DNA of 64,000 nucleotides from Umezawaea sp049997955 (GCA_049997955.1 JAEBDY010000002.1:62001-126000), one strand, 5' to 3'; numbered from the stretch's first letter, positions 44,696-53,970 are shown. Numbers and translations: made by a program. The notes: generated by a model from the letters alone, not told the origin.

Positions 44696-45236
44696 CGGCT
44701 TCTTGAGCCTCCCTTGGAGCTGTTTTCTGTCCTGTACGTCTCGGCGTCGTCCGTCGGCGTGTGCCGAGTGTCAGGTCGGTGACCAGAAGTGGTGGATGTT
44801 GTGGGTGCCGTTGAGCCGTCTCGAAGTGCACGTTCGGGGGCGGCTGGTCCGGCTCGCTCAGGTGTCCTCGGGCGTCCGGGCCGGAGGTGTCCGTGAGCAC
44901 TGGTGTCTGGTCGCGGATGTCCAAGGACACGGCATCCTCATCCGGCCCTCGGGCCGCTGCTTCCAACAGGTCTGCCGGTGCCGCTCGCCTGGCCACGTCT
45001 CGTAGGCCAGCTCAGAGGGTGCGGGCGTCCTGGTGCGCCCCAGCCGTCAGCACGACGGTGCGGTCGTTGTCGTTCATCGCTCGCGCGTCGGCTTCTCCCG
45101 GCCGGTGAAGAACTCGGGGAGCGGAGTAGGGCTGTCCTGGGCGTCCTGTTCATGGGACCCACTGTCCGCAGGAGCACCGACAATTTCGGGTGTTCTGGGA
45201 GCCTGCGCCTGGATGTTCACCCGATCGAGCAAAAGC

Positions 45237-45271
45237 GAAACGCCGCCCCGATGTGACTGGGGCGGCGTTTC
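45237..45271 (-). terminator. Terminator of the trpCBA operon
   Basis: GAAACGCCGCCCC (45237-45249) pairs with 45259-45271; 9-nt loop; on the minus strand followed by GCTTTTGC. Starts 7 nt after the trpA stop. Confidence 0.85.
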
Positions 45272-45277
45272 AGCAGG

Positions 45278-46069
45278 TCAGGCTGTTGCTACTGCGCTTC
45301 GGACGCCGGTTGCCAGGTCTTCGGTCAGTGCGCGGACGGTTGCGGGGCTGTCTGCTGCCGCCGTGACGAACGCCGAGCCGACGATGACGCCGTCGGCGAA
45401 CGCCGCCAGCTCTGCCGCCTGGGCGCCCGAGCGGACGCCCAGGCCCACGCCCACGGGCATGTCGGTGTGTTCGCGCACCCGCTTGACCAGCTCCGGAGCC
45501 AGGTTGGAGACGACGTCGCGGGCTCCGGTGACACCCATGACCGATGTCGCGTAGAGGAAGCCGCGCGAGGACTTCGAGGTCAGGTCGATGCGTTCCTCTG
45601 TTGAGGACGGTGCGACCAGGAAGATCCGGTCCAGGTCGTGCTCGTCCGACGCGGCGATCCAGTCCGCTGCCTCGTCCGGCACCAGGTCGGGGGTGATGAG
45701 GCCCAGGCCACCCGCCGCGGCCAGGTCGCGGGCGAACCTGTTCACGCCGTACCGCAGGATCGGGTTCCAGTACGTCATGACGACGGCCTGGCCGCCCGCC
45801 GCGGCGACGGACTCGACCACGCCGAACAGGTCACGGACGCGGAAGCCCGCGCGCAGCGCCTGTTCCGCTGCGACCTGGATGGTCGGGCCGTCCATCACCG
45901 GGTCGGAGAACGGGAGGCCCACCTCGACGAGGTCGCAGCCGGAGTCGACCATCGTGCGGAGGGTGTCCTTGGAGCCCTCGATGGTCGGGTAGCCGGCGGG
46001 GAGGTAGCCGATCAGGGCGGCGCGGTTCTCCGCGCGGCACTGGTCGAAGACCGGAGCGAGCCTGCTCAT
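45278..46069 (-). CDS. trpA: Tryptophan synthase alpha chain (263 aa)
   Basis: Cleaves indole-3-glycerol phosphate to indole and glyceraldehyde 3-phosphate. Family landmarks LIGYLPAGYPT, the active-site EVGLPFSDPVMDGPTIQ and GFLYATSVMGVTGAR are present. The ATG at 46069 overlaps the trpB stop (ATGA), so the longer frame to 46900 is not used. Last gene of trpC-trpB-trpA. Confidence 0.96.
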   Translation of the reverse strand: MSRLAPVFDQCRAENRAALIGYLPAGYPTIEGSKDTLRTMVDSGCDLVEVGLPFSDPVMDGPTIQVAAEQALRAGFRVRDLFGVVESVAAAGGQAVVMTYWNPILRYGVNRFARDLAAAGGLGLITPDLVPDEAADWIAASDEHDLDRIFLVAPSSTEERIDLTSKSSRGFLYATSVMGVTGARDVVSNLAPELVKRVREHTDMPVGVGLGVRSGAQAAELAAFADGVIVGSAFVTAAADSPATVRALTEDLATGVRSAVATA

Positions 46070-47316
46070 CGCGTTTCCCCCTCGACGCCGAGCCCGAACC
46101 ACTTCACCGCGGTGTCCATGTCCTTGTCGCCGCGGCCGGACAGGTTGACCAGGATGACGGCGTCCTCGCCAAGCTCCTTGCCGATCTGCATCGCGCCCGC
46201 GAGGGCGTGCGACGACTCGATGGCGGGGATGATGCCCTCGGTGCGCGAGAGCAGGGCGAACGCCTCCATGGCCTCGGCGTCGGTGATCGGCCGGTACTCG
46301 GCGCGGCCGATGTCCTTGAGGTGAGAGTGCTCCGGGCCGACGCCGGGGTAGTCCAGACCGGCCGAGATGGAGTGCGCCTCGGTGATCTGGCCGTCCTCGT
46401 CCTGCATCACGTACGACATGGCGCCGTGCAGCGAGCCGGGCGTGCCCTTGGTGAGCGTGGCGCCGTGCCGGTCGGTGTCGACGCCGTCGCCGCCGGGCTC
46501 GAGGCCGACCAGGCGGACGGCCGGGTCGTCGATGAAGCCGTGGAAGATGCCGATGGCGTTCGAACCGCCGCCGACGCACGCGGCGACGACGTCGGGCAGG
46601 CGGTCGATCTGCTCCAGGATCTGCGCGCGCGCCTCGATGCCGATGATCCGGTGGAAGTCGCGCACCAGCAGCGGGAACGGGTGCGGGCCCGCCGCGGTGC
46701 CGAGCAGGTAGTGCGTGTCGTCGACGTTGGCGACCCAGTCGCGCAGCGCCTCGTTGATCGCGTCCTTCAACGTGCGCGAGCCGGTCTTGACCGGGATGAC
46801 CTCGGCGCCGAGCAGGCGCATCCGGGCGACGTTGAGCGCTTGGCGCTCGGTGTCGACCTCGCCCATGTAGACGACGCAGTCGAGGTCCATCAACGCGCAC
46901 GCGGTCGCGGTCGCGACGCCGTGCTGGCCCGCCCCGGTCTCCGCGATCACGCGCTTCTTGCCCATGCGCTTGGTGAGCAGCGCCTGGCCCAGCACGTTGT
47001 TGATCTTGTGCGAACCGGTGTGGTTCAGGTCCTCCCGCTTGAGGAAGACGCGTGCGCCGCCCGCGTGCCGGGAGAACTTCTTCGCCTCGGTCAGCAGCGA
47101 CGGGCGGCCCGCGTAGTCCTTGAGCAGCCGGGCGAACTCGGCGAGGAAGTCGGGGTCGATGCGCGCCTTCTCGTAGAAGACGGCGAGCTCGTCGACCGCC
47201 GCGATGAGCGCCTCCGGCATGTACCGACCGCCCCAGGGGCCGAAGTGCCCCCGCTCGTCCGGGTCGTGCGGTGTGGGTGCGAACTGACCGCTCCCAACGG
47301 TGCCGACTGGCGACAT
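46066..47316 (-). CDS. trpB: Tryptophan synthase beta chain (416 aa)
   Basis: PLP enzyme joining indole and serine to tryptophan. PLP lysine is Lys104 in HTGSHKINN; glycine-rich phosphate loop VGGGSNAIG and the GRGDKDM end are present. Starts 18 nt after trpC; overlaps trpA. Confidence 0.97.
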   Translation of the reverse strand: MSPVGTVGSGQFAPTPHDPDERGHFGPWGGRYMPEALIAAVDELAVFYEKARIDPDFLAEFARLLKDYAGRPSLLTEAKKFSRHAGGARVFLKREDLNHTGSHKINNVLGQALLTKRMGKKRVIAETGAGQHGVATATACALMDLDCVVYMGEVDTERQALNVARMRLLGAEVIPVKTGSRTLKDAINEALRDWVANVDDTHYLLGTAAGPHPFPLLVRDFHRIIGIEARAQILEQIDRLPDVVAACVGGGSNAIGIFHGFIDDPAVRLVGLEPGGDGVDTDRHGATLTKGTPGSLHGAMSYVMQDEDGQITEAHSISAGLDYPGVGPEHSHLKDIGRAEYRPITDAEAMEAFALLSRTEGIIPAIESSHALAGAMQIGKELGEDAVILVNLSGRGDKDMDTAVKWFGLGVEGETR

Positions 47317-47334
47317 GCGCTCCTCCAGGGTTCC

Positions 47335-48144
47335 TTAACGACTTGGTCGTGGGCAGGCGGGGTGGGACCCCGCCGTCACGAGCTTGTTCACGGCGACCTT
47401 CGGGTCCGGCGCGGTCACCAGACCCTCGCCGACCAGCACCGCGTCGGCGCCGTGGCCCGCGTACGACATGAGGTCGCCCGGTCCGCGCACGCCGGACTCG
47501 GCGATCTTGATCGTCTCGAACGGGAGCCCCGGCGCGATGCGCCCGAACACGTCCCGGTCGACCTCCAGCGTGTGCAGGTTGCGCGCGTTGACGCCGATCA
47601 CGCTGGCGCCCGCCTCCAGCGCGCGGTCGGCCTCCTCGGCCGTGTGCACCTCGACGAGCGCGGTCATGCCGAGCGACTCCACCCGGTCGAGTAGCGCGAT
47701 CAGGGCGTTCTGCTCCAGCGCCGCCACGATCAGCAGCACCAGGTCCGCGCCGTGCAGCCGCGCTTCGTGCACCTGGTACGGGCTGACGATGAAGTCCTTG
47801 CGCAGCAACGGGATCTTGACCGCCGCGCGGACCGCGTCGAAGTCGGCGAGCGACCCGCCGAAGCGCCGCTCCTCGGTCAGCACGCTGATCACGCTCGCGC
47901 CACCGGCCTCGTACGCCATGGCCAGGTCCGCGGGCTCCGGGATGGCCGCCAGATCGCCCTTGGAGGGGCTGCGGCGCTTCACCTCGGCGATCACGCCGAC
48001 GGCCGGAGCACGCAGGACCGACATCACGTCCTGGGGCGGCGCGACCTTCGTCGTGCGCGCGCGCAGCTCGGGAAACGGCAGCGCGGCCTCGCGGACGGCG
48101 AGGTCCTCACGAACGCCTTCGATGATCGATTCGAGAACGGTCAC
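47335..48144 (-). CDS. trpC: Indole-3-glycerol phosphate synthase (269 aa)
   Basis: Ring closure of 1-(2-carboxyphenylamino)-deoxyribulose phosphate. Active-site features: VIAEVKRRSPSKGD, LLRKDFIV, LVEVHTAEEAD, GVNARNLHTLEVD and AESGVRGPGD. GTG at 48144 has GAGGTG at 5 nt. In this genome its substrate must come from PriA (the hisA product) because no trpF is seen. Confidence 0.96.
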   Translation of the reverse strand: MTVLESIIEGVREDLAVREAALPFPELRARTTKVAPPQDVMSVLRAPAVGVIAEVKRRSPSKGDLAAIPEPADLAMAYEAGGASVISVLTEERRFGGSLADFDAVRAAVKIPLLRKDFIVSPYQVHEARLHGADLVLLIVAALEQNALIALLDRVESLGMTALVEVHTAEEADRALEAGASVIGVNARNLHTLEVDRDVFGRIAPGLPFETIKIAESGVRGPGDLMSYAGHGADAVLVGEGLVTAPDPKVAVNKLVTAGSHPACPRPSR

Positions 48145-48376
48145 CCGGACACCTCGCACTTGCTCGTCAGCCCGGAATTCGGTGCCCCACTGCCAACTAC
48201 CTCGGTCGCAAGTTCGCACACGTCACGATCCCCTTCCCGCCGCATGGATGCTAACCCCGCCGGACAATTCGGTCGGCCACGGGGGTGGTGCGATCGGCCC
48301 AGCTCCGCAGGGCACACACGGGTGCGACGTGCGCGAACGTGCGGCGCGGGCGTGTCAGCCCCTCGTCAGCCACGGG

Positions 48377-48874
48377 TCAGCTCCGATCGGTGGGGTCGTC
48401 GCCGCGTTCGAGCGCGCGCCACAGGTCCTTGTCGGGGTCCTTGGACTCCTTCGCCGCGGCGGGCGTCTGGTAGCTGCCGCCCAGGCGCGGCATGGCCTGT
48501 CCGCGAACCAGGAGCAGCACGCCCGCCGCGACCACGAGCAGAGCGCCGAGCAGTGCCAACGCCCTCGGAGGCAGGTCGCCGCCCGCCGCGAGCACGATCC
48601 ACGCCGCCCCGAGGCCCGCCGCCAGCACGATGCCGCCCAGGACCCGCCGAACCCAGCCCGACAGGGCCACCACGGCGGCGACGGCGGCCGCGCACAGCAC
48701 GGCCAGGGGCACCAGCTCGGGCGCGACGTCCGCGCCGGACCTGGCGATCGTCGTGGCGGCCGCACCGGGCCGCTCCACCGCCTCGGTGGCCCACGTCAGC
48801 CCCGAGGCGCCCCACAGCGCCAGCGCTCCCAGCAGCAACAGGAGCACCACCATCCACAGTGGACGCCTAAACAC
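48377..48874 (-). CDS. Trp biosynthesis-associated membrane protein (165 aa)
   Basis: Actinobacterial membrane protein (TIGR02234 type) with four transmembrane segments (about 8-24, 50-70, 78-98, 105-124) and a polar C-terminal tail. It always lies between trpE and trpC in related genomes; function unknown. The GTG at 48874 overlaps the trpE stop by 8 bp. The HGxxPAAW small gene often found next to it is not present in the 232-bp gap 48145-48376, where I see only non-coding sequence and presumably the trpC promoter. Confidence 0.85.
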   Translation of the reverse strand: MFRRPLWMVVLLLLLGALALWGASGLTWATEAVERPGAAATTIARSGADVAPELVPLAVLCAAAVAAVVALSGWVRRVLGGIVLAAGLGAAWIVLAAGGDLPPRALALLGALLVVAAGVLLLVRGQAMPRLGGSYQTPAAAKESKDPDKDLWRALERGDDPTDRS

Positions 48875-50414
48875 TCGTCGGACTCGCCGCGGGCGCCATG
48901 GTCTGCGCGGTGGCGATGGCGGACAGCACCGCGCCCGCCTTGTTCAGGCACTCGTTGTCCTCGGCCACCGGGTCGGAGTCGGCCACGATCCCGCCGCCCG
49001 CCTGCACGTACGCGACGCCGTCGCGCACCATCGCGGTCCGGATGGCGATGGCCGTGTCCGCGTCGCCCGCGAAGTCCAGGTAGCCGACCACGCCGCCGTA
49101 CAGGCCGCGCCGGGTCGGTTCCAGCTCCTCGATCAGCTCCATCGCACGGGGCTTCGGCGCGCCGGAGAGCGTGCCCGCCGGGAAGCAGGCCGCGACCGCG
49201 TCGTACGCCGTCCTCCCCTCGGCCAGTTCACCCGTCACGGTGGACACGATGTGCATGACGTGGCTGTACTTCTCGACCTTGAAGAAGTCGACGACCGTCA
49301 CGGAACCGGGCTTGCAGACGCGGCCGAGGTCGTTGCGCCCGAGGTCGACGAGCATGAGGTGCTCGGCGCGCTCCTTCTCGTCGGAGAGGAGGTCCTTCTG
49401 CAGCAAGGCGTCCTCCTCCTCGTCCACGCCCCTCCAGCGGGTGCCCGCGATCGGGTGGGTGGTGGCTTTGCCGTCGCGCACCGTCACCAGCGACTCGGGG
49501 CTGCACCCGACGATGTCGAAGTCGTCCAGGCGCAGCAGGTACATGTACGGGCTCGGGTTGGACGTGCGCAGCACGCGGTAGATGTCCAGCGGATCGGCGT
49601 CCGTGCGCATCTCGAACCGCTGCGACAGCACGACCTGGAACGCCTCGCCCGCCCGGATCGCGACCTTGGCCTTCTCGATCACCTCGTGGTGCTGCTGGGG
49701 CGTGCGGCGGCGCAGGAACTCCGGTCGCTGCCGGGTGAACACCGCGGCCGTCGACGGAGCGGGGTTCTGCAGGTCCAGCGTCATCTGCTCCAGCCGCGCC
49801 ACGGCGTCGTCATAGGCGGCGTCGACGTTGCGCGTCGAGTCGTCCCAGTTCAGGGCGTTCGCGATGAGCGTGACGGTGCCCTCGTGGTGGTCGAGCGCGG
49901 CCAGGTCGGTGGCCAGCAGCATCACCAGCTCGGGGACCTTGAGGTCGTCCTCGGCGAGGTTCGGCAGCTTCTCCAGCCTGCGCACGGCGTCGTAGCCGAT
50001 GTAGCCGACCATGCCGCCGGTGAGCGGCGGCATGCCGGGCTGGCGGTCGGTGCGCAGCACCTCGATGGTCTCGCGCAGCGCCTGGAGCGGGTCGCCGCCC
50101 TCCGGCAGGCCGACCGGGCGGACGCCCGTCCAGTACGCCTCGCCGCCGGTGGCCGTGAGCGCGGCCGAGGAGCGCGCGCCGACGAACGACCAGCGCGACC
50201 AGGACCGGCCGTTCTCGGCCGATTCGAGCAGGAACGTGCCCGCCCGGTCCCCGGCGAGCTTGCGGTAGAGGCCGACGGGCGTCTCCGCGTCGGCGAGCAG
50301 CCGCCGGATGACCGGAATGACCCGGCGCTCGGTGGCGAGCTCGCGGAATTCCTCACGGGTGGGGCTGATTTCACCCAGACCCGAGCCTGCACCGGCTCCG
50401 ATGACGCTGACCAT
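48867..50414 (-). CDS. trpE: Anthranilate synthase component I (515 aa)
   Basis: Converts chorismate (with ammonia from TrpG) to anthranilate. Chorismate-binding landmarks: PSPYMYLLRLDDFDIVGCSPE, THPIAGTRWRG, LMLVDLGRNDLGRVCKPGSV, ACFPAGTLSGAPKPRAME and the C-terminal VQAGGGIVADSDP. The ATG at 50414 is preceded by TATAGG at 50440-50435, suggesting a short leader of about 14 nt. No attenuator-like leader peptide is seen in the 99 bp to the divergent TetR gene. Confidence 0.95.
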   Translation of the reverse strand: MVSVIGAGAGSGLGEISPTREEFRELATERRVIPVIRRLLADAETPVGLYRKLAGDRAGTFLLESAENGRSWSRWSFVGARSSAALTATGGEAYWTGVRPVGLPEGGDPLQALRETIEVLRTDRQPGMPPLTGGMVGYIGYDAVRRLEKLPNLAEDDLKVPELVMLLATDLAALDHHEGTVTLIANALNWDDSTRNVDAAYDDAVARLEQMTLDLQNPAPSTAAVFTRQRPEFLRRRTPQQHHEVIEKAKVAIRAGEAFQVVLSQRFEMRTDADPLDIYRVLRTSNPSPYMYLLRLDDFDIVGCSPESLVTVRDGKATTHPIAGTRWRGVDEEEDALLQKDLLSDEKERAEHLMLVDLGRNDLGRVCKPGSVTVVDFFKVEKYSHVMHIVSTVTGELAEGRTAYDAVAACFPAGTLSGAPKPRAMELIEELEPTRRGLYGGVVGYLDFAGDADTAIAIRTAMVRDGVAYVQAGGGIVADSDPVAEDNECLNKAGAVLSAIATAQTMAPAASPTSV

Positions 50415-50513
50415 GCGGCCATTCTGCCGTGACGACCTATACCGGACCTCTTCGGGCCGCACCAGATTTCATCGTTTGTTGAAAATTACCCGGATCGGCG
50501 GGATGATGGTGGC

Positions 50514-51128
50514 GTGACCGCAGCAGGCGAGCAGACCGGACCCAAGCGCCGCGGACGGCGGGCGGGCGGCGAGGACACGAGGACCGCGTTGCTCGACGCG
50601 GCCCGTGAGGTGTTCATCGAACGCGGGTACGAGGGTGCCACCGTGCGGTCCATCGCCGCGAAGGCGGGGGTCGACGCCGCCATGGTCAACCACTGGTTCG
50701 GCGGCAAGGAGAACCTGTTCGCGAAGGCCGTCCTCCAGCTCCCGTTCGACCCGACCGCGCTGGTCGAACGCCTCCTCGACGGCCCGCCCGAGCAGACCGG
50801 CGAGCGGATCGCGCGCAACTTCGTCGGCATCTGGGACGCCAGCGGCGGCGGCCCGTTCGCGGCGCTCGTGCGCAGCGTGACCAGCCACGAGGGCGTGGCG
50901 TCCGCCATGCGGGAGTTCTTCCTCAACAACGTGTTCGCCAAGATCATCGAGGGCCTCGGGGTCGACCGGGTCGAACTGCGGGCCTCGCTGTGCGCGTCGC
51001 AGGTCATCGGCATGGGGATCATCAGGTACGTGGTGAAGTTCGAGCCCTTCGCCTCCGCCGACGTCGACACGGTCGCCGCCGCCGTCGGGCCGAACCTCCA
51101 GCGCTACCTGACGGGCGACATCGGCTAG
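50514..51128 (+). CDS. TetR-family regulator (204 aa)
   Basis: N-terminal helix-turn-helix (GYEGATVRSIAAKAGVDAAM, VNHWFGGKENLF) and an all-alpha C-terminal domain of TetR_C_17-like type. GTG at 50514 after GGATGATGG. Divergent from trpE with a weak inverted repeat TTTCA-N8-TGAAA (50467-50484) between them, so it could control itself and possibly trpE. Its stop overlaps the hisI stop by 4 bp. Confidence 0.88.
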   Translation: MTAAGEQTGPKRRGRRAGGEDTRTALLDAAREVFIERGYEGATVRSIAAKAGVDAAMVNHWFGGKENLFAKAVLQLPFDPTALVERLLDGPPEQTGERIARNFVGIWDASGGGPFAALVRSVTSHEGVASAMREFFLNNVFAKIIEGLGVDRVELRASLCASQVIGMGIIRYVVKFEPFASADVDTVAAAVGPNLQRYLTGDIG

Positions 51129-51463
51129 TCCTCCAGCAGGACGTCCGCGTCGAAGCAGGTGCGGTCGCCGGTGTGGCAGGCCGCGCCGGTCTGGTCGACC
51201 ACGAGCAGCAGCGCGTCCCCGTCGCAGTCCAGGCGGACCTCGTGCACGTGCTGCGTGTGCCCGGACGTGTCGCCCTTGCGCCACCGGCGCTGCCTGCTGC
51301 GGGAGAAGTACGTCGCCTGCCGGGTCGTCAGGGTCTCGTGCAGCGCGGCGTCGTCCATCCACGCCACCATCAGCACCTCGCCCGTGCCGCGCTGCTGCAC
51401 GACCGCGCACACCAGCCCGTCCGCGGTGCGCTTGAGCCTGGAGGCGATAGCGGGGTCGAGCAT
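51125..51463 (-). CDS. hisI: Phosphoribosyl-AMP cyclohydrolase (112 aa)
   Basis: Third step of histidine synthesis. Conserved VLMVAWMDDAALHETLTT, YFSRSRQRRWRKGDTSGHTQ, VRLDCDGDALLLVVDQTG and CHTGDRTCF with zinc-binding Cys residues. Monofunctional type, as in other actinobacteria (HisE separate). ATG shares one base with the stop of the membrane protein upstream (TGATG). Confidence 0.96.
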   Translation of the reverse strand: MLDPAIASRLKRTADGLVCAVVQQRGTGEVLMVAWMDDAALHETLTTRQATYFSRSRQRRWRKGDTSGHTQHVHEVRLDCDGDALLLVVDQTGAACHTGDRTCFDADVLLED

Positions 51464-51852
51464 CAGCGGGATCCTCCGCGTTTGAGGTAGGTCAGCGCCG
51501 GGGCCGTGTTGAGCAGCACCAGGCCGTAGACGTGCGCGGCCGACAGGACGCCCGTGACGACACGGGCCCACACCGGGCCGTTGCTGAGCGTGGCGAGCAG
51601 GTGCAGCAGCGCGAGCAGCAGGAACACGATGATCGAGGTGAGCCGCGCGGGCCGGAACCCGACCATGAGACCCGCGGCAAGGACGATCTCCAGCACGGCC
51701 ACGATGACCGGGAAGCGCAACCACTCCGCGTCGCCGTCGAGCTGCCACCTGATGACGCCCACGAGCAGGAACAGCAGCGCCCCACCGACCGCGACCACCG
51801 ACGCGACGAGCACCTCCGGCGGCACGCCCGACCGCCCGGTCGAGTTCGGCAT
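51463..51852 (-). CDS. Four-span membrane protein between hisF and hisI (129 aa)
   Basis: Hydrophobic protein with four transmembrane segments (about 14-33, 47-64, 68-88, 97-116). Start ATG at 51852 shares a base with the hisF stop and its own stop shares a base with hisI (TGATG at both ends), so it is translationally locked into the his operon. Function unknown. Confidence 0.8.
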   Translation of the reverse strand: MPNSTGRSGVPPEVLVASVVAVGGALLFLLVGVIRWQLDGDAEWLRFPVIVAVLEIVLAAGLMVGFRPARLTSIIVFLLLALLHLLATLSNGPVWARVVTGVLSAAHVYGLVLLNTAPALTYLKRGGSR

Positions 51853-52625
51853 CACCGGACCTCGACCCCCGCCCGGCGCAGGCCGTCCTTGACCTCGGAG
51901 ATCCGCAGCTGGCCGAAGTGGAACACGCTCGCCGCCAGCACCGCGTCAGCCCCGGCCTCGACCGCGGGCGGGAAGTGCTCGACCGCGCCCGCCCCGCCGC
52001 TGGCGATCAGCGGCACGTCCACGACCGCGCGCACCAGCCGCAGCAGCTCCAGGTCGAACCCGACCTTCGTGCCGTCCGCGTCCATGGAGTTCAGCAGGAT
52101 CTCGCCGACCCCCAGCTCCTGCCCGCGCGCGGCCCACTCGACGGCGTCGATCCCGGTGCCCTCGCGGCCGCCGTGGGTGGTCACCTCGAAGCCGGACGGG
52201 GTGGGCTTCTCCCCCTCGGGCACGCGCCGCGCGTCCACGGACAGCACGATGCACTGCGCCCCGAACCGCCGCGACAGCTCGCCCAGCAGCTCCGGGCGCA
52301 CGATCGCCGCCGTGTTGACGCCGACCTTGTCCGCGCCTGCGCGGAGCAGCCGGTCCACGTCCTCGGGGCGGCGCACGCCGCCGCCGACGGTGAGCGGGAT
52401 GAACACCTGCTCGGCGGTGCGGCGGACCACGTCGAACGTCGTCTCGCGGTCCGAGGAGGACGCCGTGACGTCCAGGAACGTCAGCTCGTCCGCGCCTTCG
52501 GCGTCGTAGGCGCGAGCCAGCTCCACGGGGTCGCCCGCGTCGACCAGGTTGGTGAAGTTGACCCCTTTCACCACCCGGCCGCGATCGACGTCAAGGCAAG
52601 GGATCACACGCACCGCGACGGACAT
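51852..52625 (-). CDS. hisF: Imidazole glycerol phosphate synthase, cyclase subunit (257 aa)
   Basis: TIM-barrel enzyme that, with HisH, makes imidazole glycerol phosphate and AICAR. Catalytic Asp12 (PCLDVDRGRVVKG) and the later Asp in VLSVDARRV are present, with phosphate-binding loops VGGGVRRPEDV and ASGGAGAVEHF. Its usual neighbour hisH lies 3 kb away at 55697. Confidence 0.97.
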   Translation of the reverse strand: MSVAVRVIPCLDVDRGRVVKGVNFTNLVDAGDPVELARAYDAEGADELTFLDVTASSSDRETTFDVVRRTAEQVFIPLTVGGGVRRPEDVDRLLRAGADKVGVNTAAIVRPELLGELSRRFGAQCIVLSVDARRVPEGEKPTPSGFEVTTHGGREGTGIDAVEWAARGQELGVGEILLNSMDADGTKVGFDLELLRLVRAVVDVPLIASGGAGAVEHFPPAVEAGADAVLAASVFHFGQLRISEVKDGLRRAGVEVR

Positions 52626-52808
52626 GCCGACCAGCCTACGGTCCGGCGCGCGGCGGGTCGGCCGGGGCGGTCACCGCCGGAAAGGCCCCACCAGCGCCGG
52701 AAATGGAATGCGGCACTCCGGACAACCCGATCGAATCCCATTTCACCCGATCGAGTAACGTCATTCGCGATGTCGGGGGACATTCCACATTCCTTTGGGG
52801 GGAACCGC

Positions 52809-53432
52809 GTGAAGAAGTTCACCGTGCTGTCCGGCGTCATCACCGCCGCCGTCCTGGCCGTGGCGGGTTGCTCGTCCACGCCTGCCGCGACCACCACGGC
52901 CACCTCCGGTTCCAGCACCGGTTCGTCGGCGCCCGCGGCCGCGAAGTCCGACCCGGTCGCGTGGACCGGCGCGTTCTGCGAGGGCATCACGCCGACCATG
53001 GAAGGCCTGGTCGAGGTGCTCAAGCTCGCGTTCCAGGAAGCGCCGGACCCGGTGGCGCAGAAGGAAGCGCTGATGAAGTACGCCACCACCGCGGGCGAGG
53101 GCATGACCGACACCGCGAAGAAGCTGGAGAAGCTCGGCCCGCCCAGCAAGGAGGCCGAGGCCCTGCACGTCGAACTCGTGAAGTTCTTCAACGAGAACGG
53201 ATCGACCCTCGCCAAGACCAAGGACCAGCTCGCCGCGCTCGACCCGGCCGCTCCCGACTTCATGGAGCAGGTGGGCAAGCTCGGAGAGGGCGCCGACCAG
53301 GCCACGCTCCAGACGCAGATCAAGAAGCTGAGCGAGGACCCCGCGCTGAAGGACGCCTTCGCCAAGGCCCCGCAGTGCGTGGAGATGTCGACCAAGATGA
53401 AGGGGCTCGGCACCGACCTGCTCGGCGGGTAG
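52809..53432 (+). CDS. Secreted lipoprotein of unknown function (207 aa)
   Basis: GTG at 52809 with a GGGGGG tract upstream; lipobox LAVAGC with Cys21, then a Ser/Thr/Ala linker and an alpha-helical domain of about 150 residues rich in Lys, Glu and Gln (ALMKYATTAGEGMTDTAKKL). Two later Cys (GAFCEG, PQCVEM) could form a disulfide. No family recognised. Substrate of Lgt. Confidence 0.8.
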   Translation: MKKFTVLSGVITAAVLAVAGCSSTPAATTTATSGSSTGSSAPAAAKSDPVAWTGAFCEGITPTMEGLVEVLKLAFQEAPDPVAQKEALMKYATTAGEGMTDTAKKLEKLGPPSKEAEALHVELVKFFNENGSTLAKTKDQLAALDPAAPDFMEQVGKLGEGADQATLQTQIKKLSEDPALKDAFAKAPQCVEMSTKMKGLGTDLLGG

Positions 53433-53446
53433 TGGCCGAACGGCGT

Positions 53447-53488
53447 TGACGAATGGCCTCCGGGGAAGCCCCCGGAGGCCATTCGTCA
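53447..53488 (+). terminator. Terminator after the lipoprotein gene
   Basis: 18-bp perfect stem (53447-53464 with 53471-53488), 6-nt loop, followed by TTTGATG. Confidence 0.85.
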
Positions 53489-53557
53489 TTTGATGGGATG
53501 AACTGCCGTCGCTTTCCACGCCATTCCCCGATCGCCGGAACGCACTAGGGTTCGGCT

Positions 53558-53938
53558 GTGACCAGTGAACTGGGTGAGGGCAAGTACCTGCTGCTGACGA
53601 CGTTCCGCAAGGACGGCCGGGCGGTCCCGACGCCCGTGTGGGTGGTGCGGGACGGGGACGCACTGGCGGCGTGGAGCGCCACCGACGCCGGGAAGGTGAA
53701 GCGGATCCGGCGCGACGGGAAGGTGCTCGTCGGGCCGTGCGACATCAAGGGGAAGCCGACCGGCGAGTCCGTCGAGGCGCGGGCCGCCCTGCTGGACGAG
53801 GTCGGCAGCGACCGCGTCCGGGGGCTCGTCGCCAAGAAGTACGGGATCGCCGGGAAGCTGACGTTGTGGGGCAGCAAGCTGCGGCGCGGGCGCGCCGGGT
53901 CCATCGGCATCTCGATCGTGCCGTCAACCGGCGGTTGA
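53558..53938 (+). CDS. PPOX-class F420-dependent flavin/deazaflavin enzyme (126 aa)
   Basis: Small split-barrel oxidoreductase of the pyridoxamine 5'-phosphate oxidase superfamily, of the F420/FMN-binding type common in actinobacteria. Landmarks: YLLLTTFRKDGRAVPTPVWV, VVRDGDALAAWSATDAGKVK and RIRRDGKVLVGPCDIKGKPT. Substrate unknown. GTG at 53558. The stop overlaps one operator of the next gene. Confidence 0.88.
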   Translation: MTSELGEGKYLLLTTFRKDGRAVPTPVWVVRDGDALAAWSATDAGKVKRIRRDGKVLVGPCDIKGKPTGESVEARAALLDEVGSDRVRGLVAKKYGIAGKLTLWGSKLRRGRAGSIGISIVPSTGG

Positions 53939-53969
53939 CGTTACGGAATTCGTCAACCTAGAGTTGACG
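53922..53969. promoter_or_regulatory. Two CGTCAAC inverted-repeat operators and promoter of the Clp-N regulator gene
   Basis: Repeat 1: CGTCAACC-N3-GGTTGACG (53922-53940). Repeat 2: CGTCAAC-N5-GTTGACG (53951-53969). They contain a -35 TTGACG (53935-53940) and a -10 TAGAGT (53959-53964), spacing 18. The start of transcription would fall at about 53971, the GTG itself, so the mRNA is probably leaderless. Both boxes are inside the repeats, as expected for an autorepressor. Confidence 0.7.
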
Positions 53970-53970
53970 G

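Larger units (their letters stand above)
43919..45236 (-). other. Element C region: G/T-rich repeat DNA without convincing genes
   Basis: About 1.3 kb between the MazF-like gene and trpA. 43925-44260 is G/T-rich with GGTTGGTG and GTCAGTGGGC repeats; 44260-44380 is the block shared with element A; 44393-44695 is a degenerate ~34-bp tandem repeat. On the minus strand this is the same A/C-rich, hairpin, A/C-rich order as in A and B. 44700-45236 is less biased and has short open pieces (for example a minus-strand peptide NDNDRTVVLTAGAHQDARTL at about 45075-45018) that look like gene remnants but match nothing I recognise. Confidence 0.7.

Noticed and set aside
44304..44996. Minus-strand 230-codon frame through element C
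   Set aside because: Same reason as for element A; only its first 60 residues look non-repetitive and match no family I know.
48145..48376. HGxxPAAW-type small membrane gene between trpC and the Trp membrane protein
   Set aside because: Expected from related genomes, but no reading frame with the motif or hydrophobic helices is present.
50415..50513. Trp leader peptide/attenuator upstream of trpE
   Set aside because: Only 99 bp to the divergent gene, no ORF with Trp codons and no alternative hairpins.
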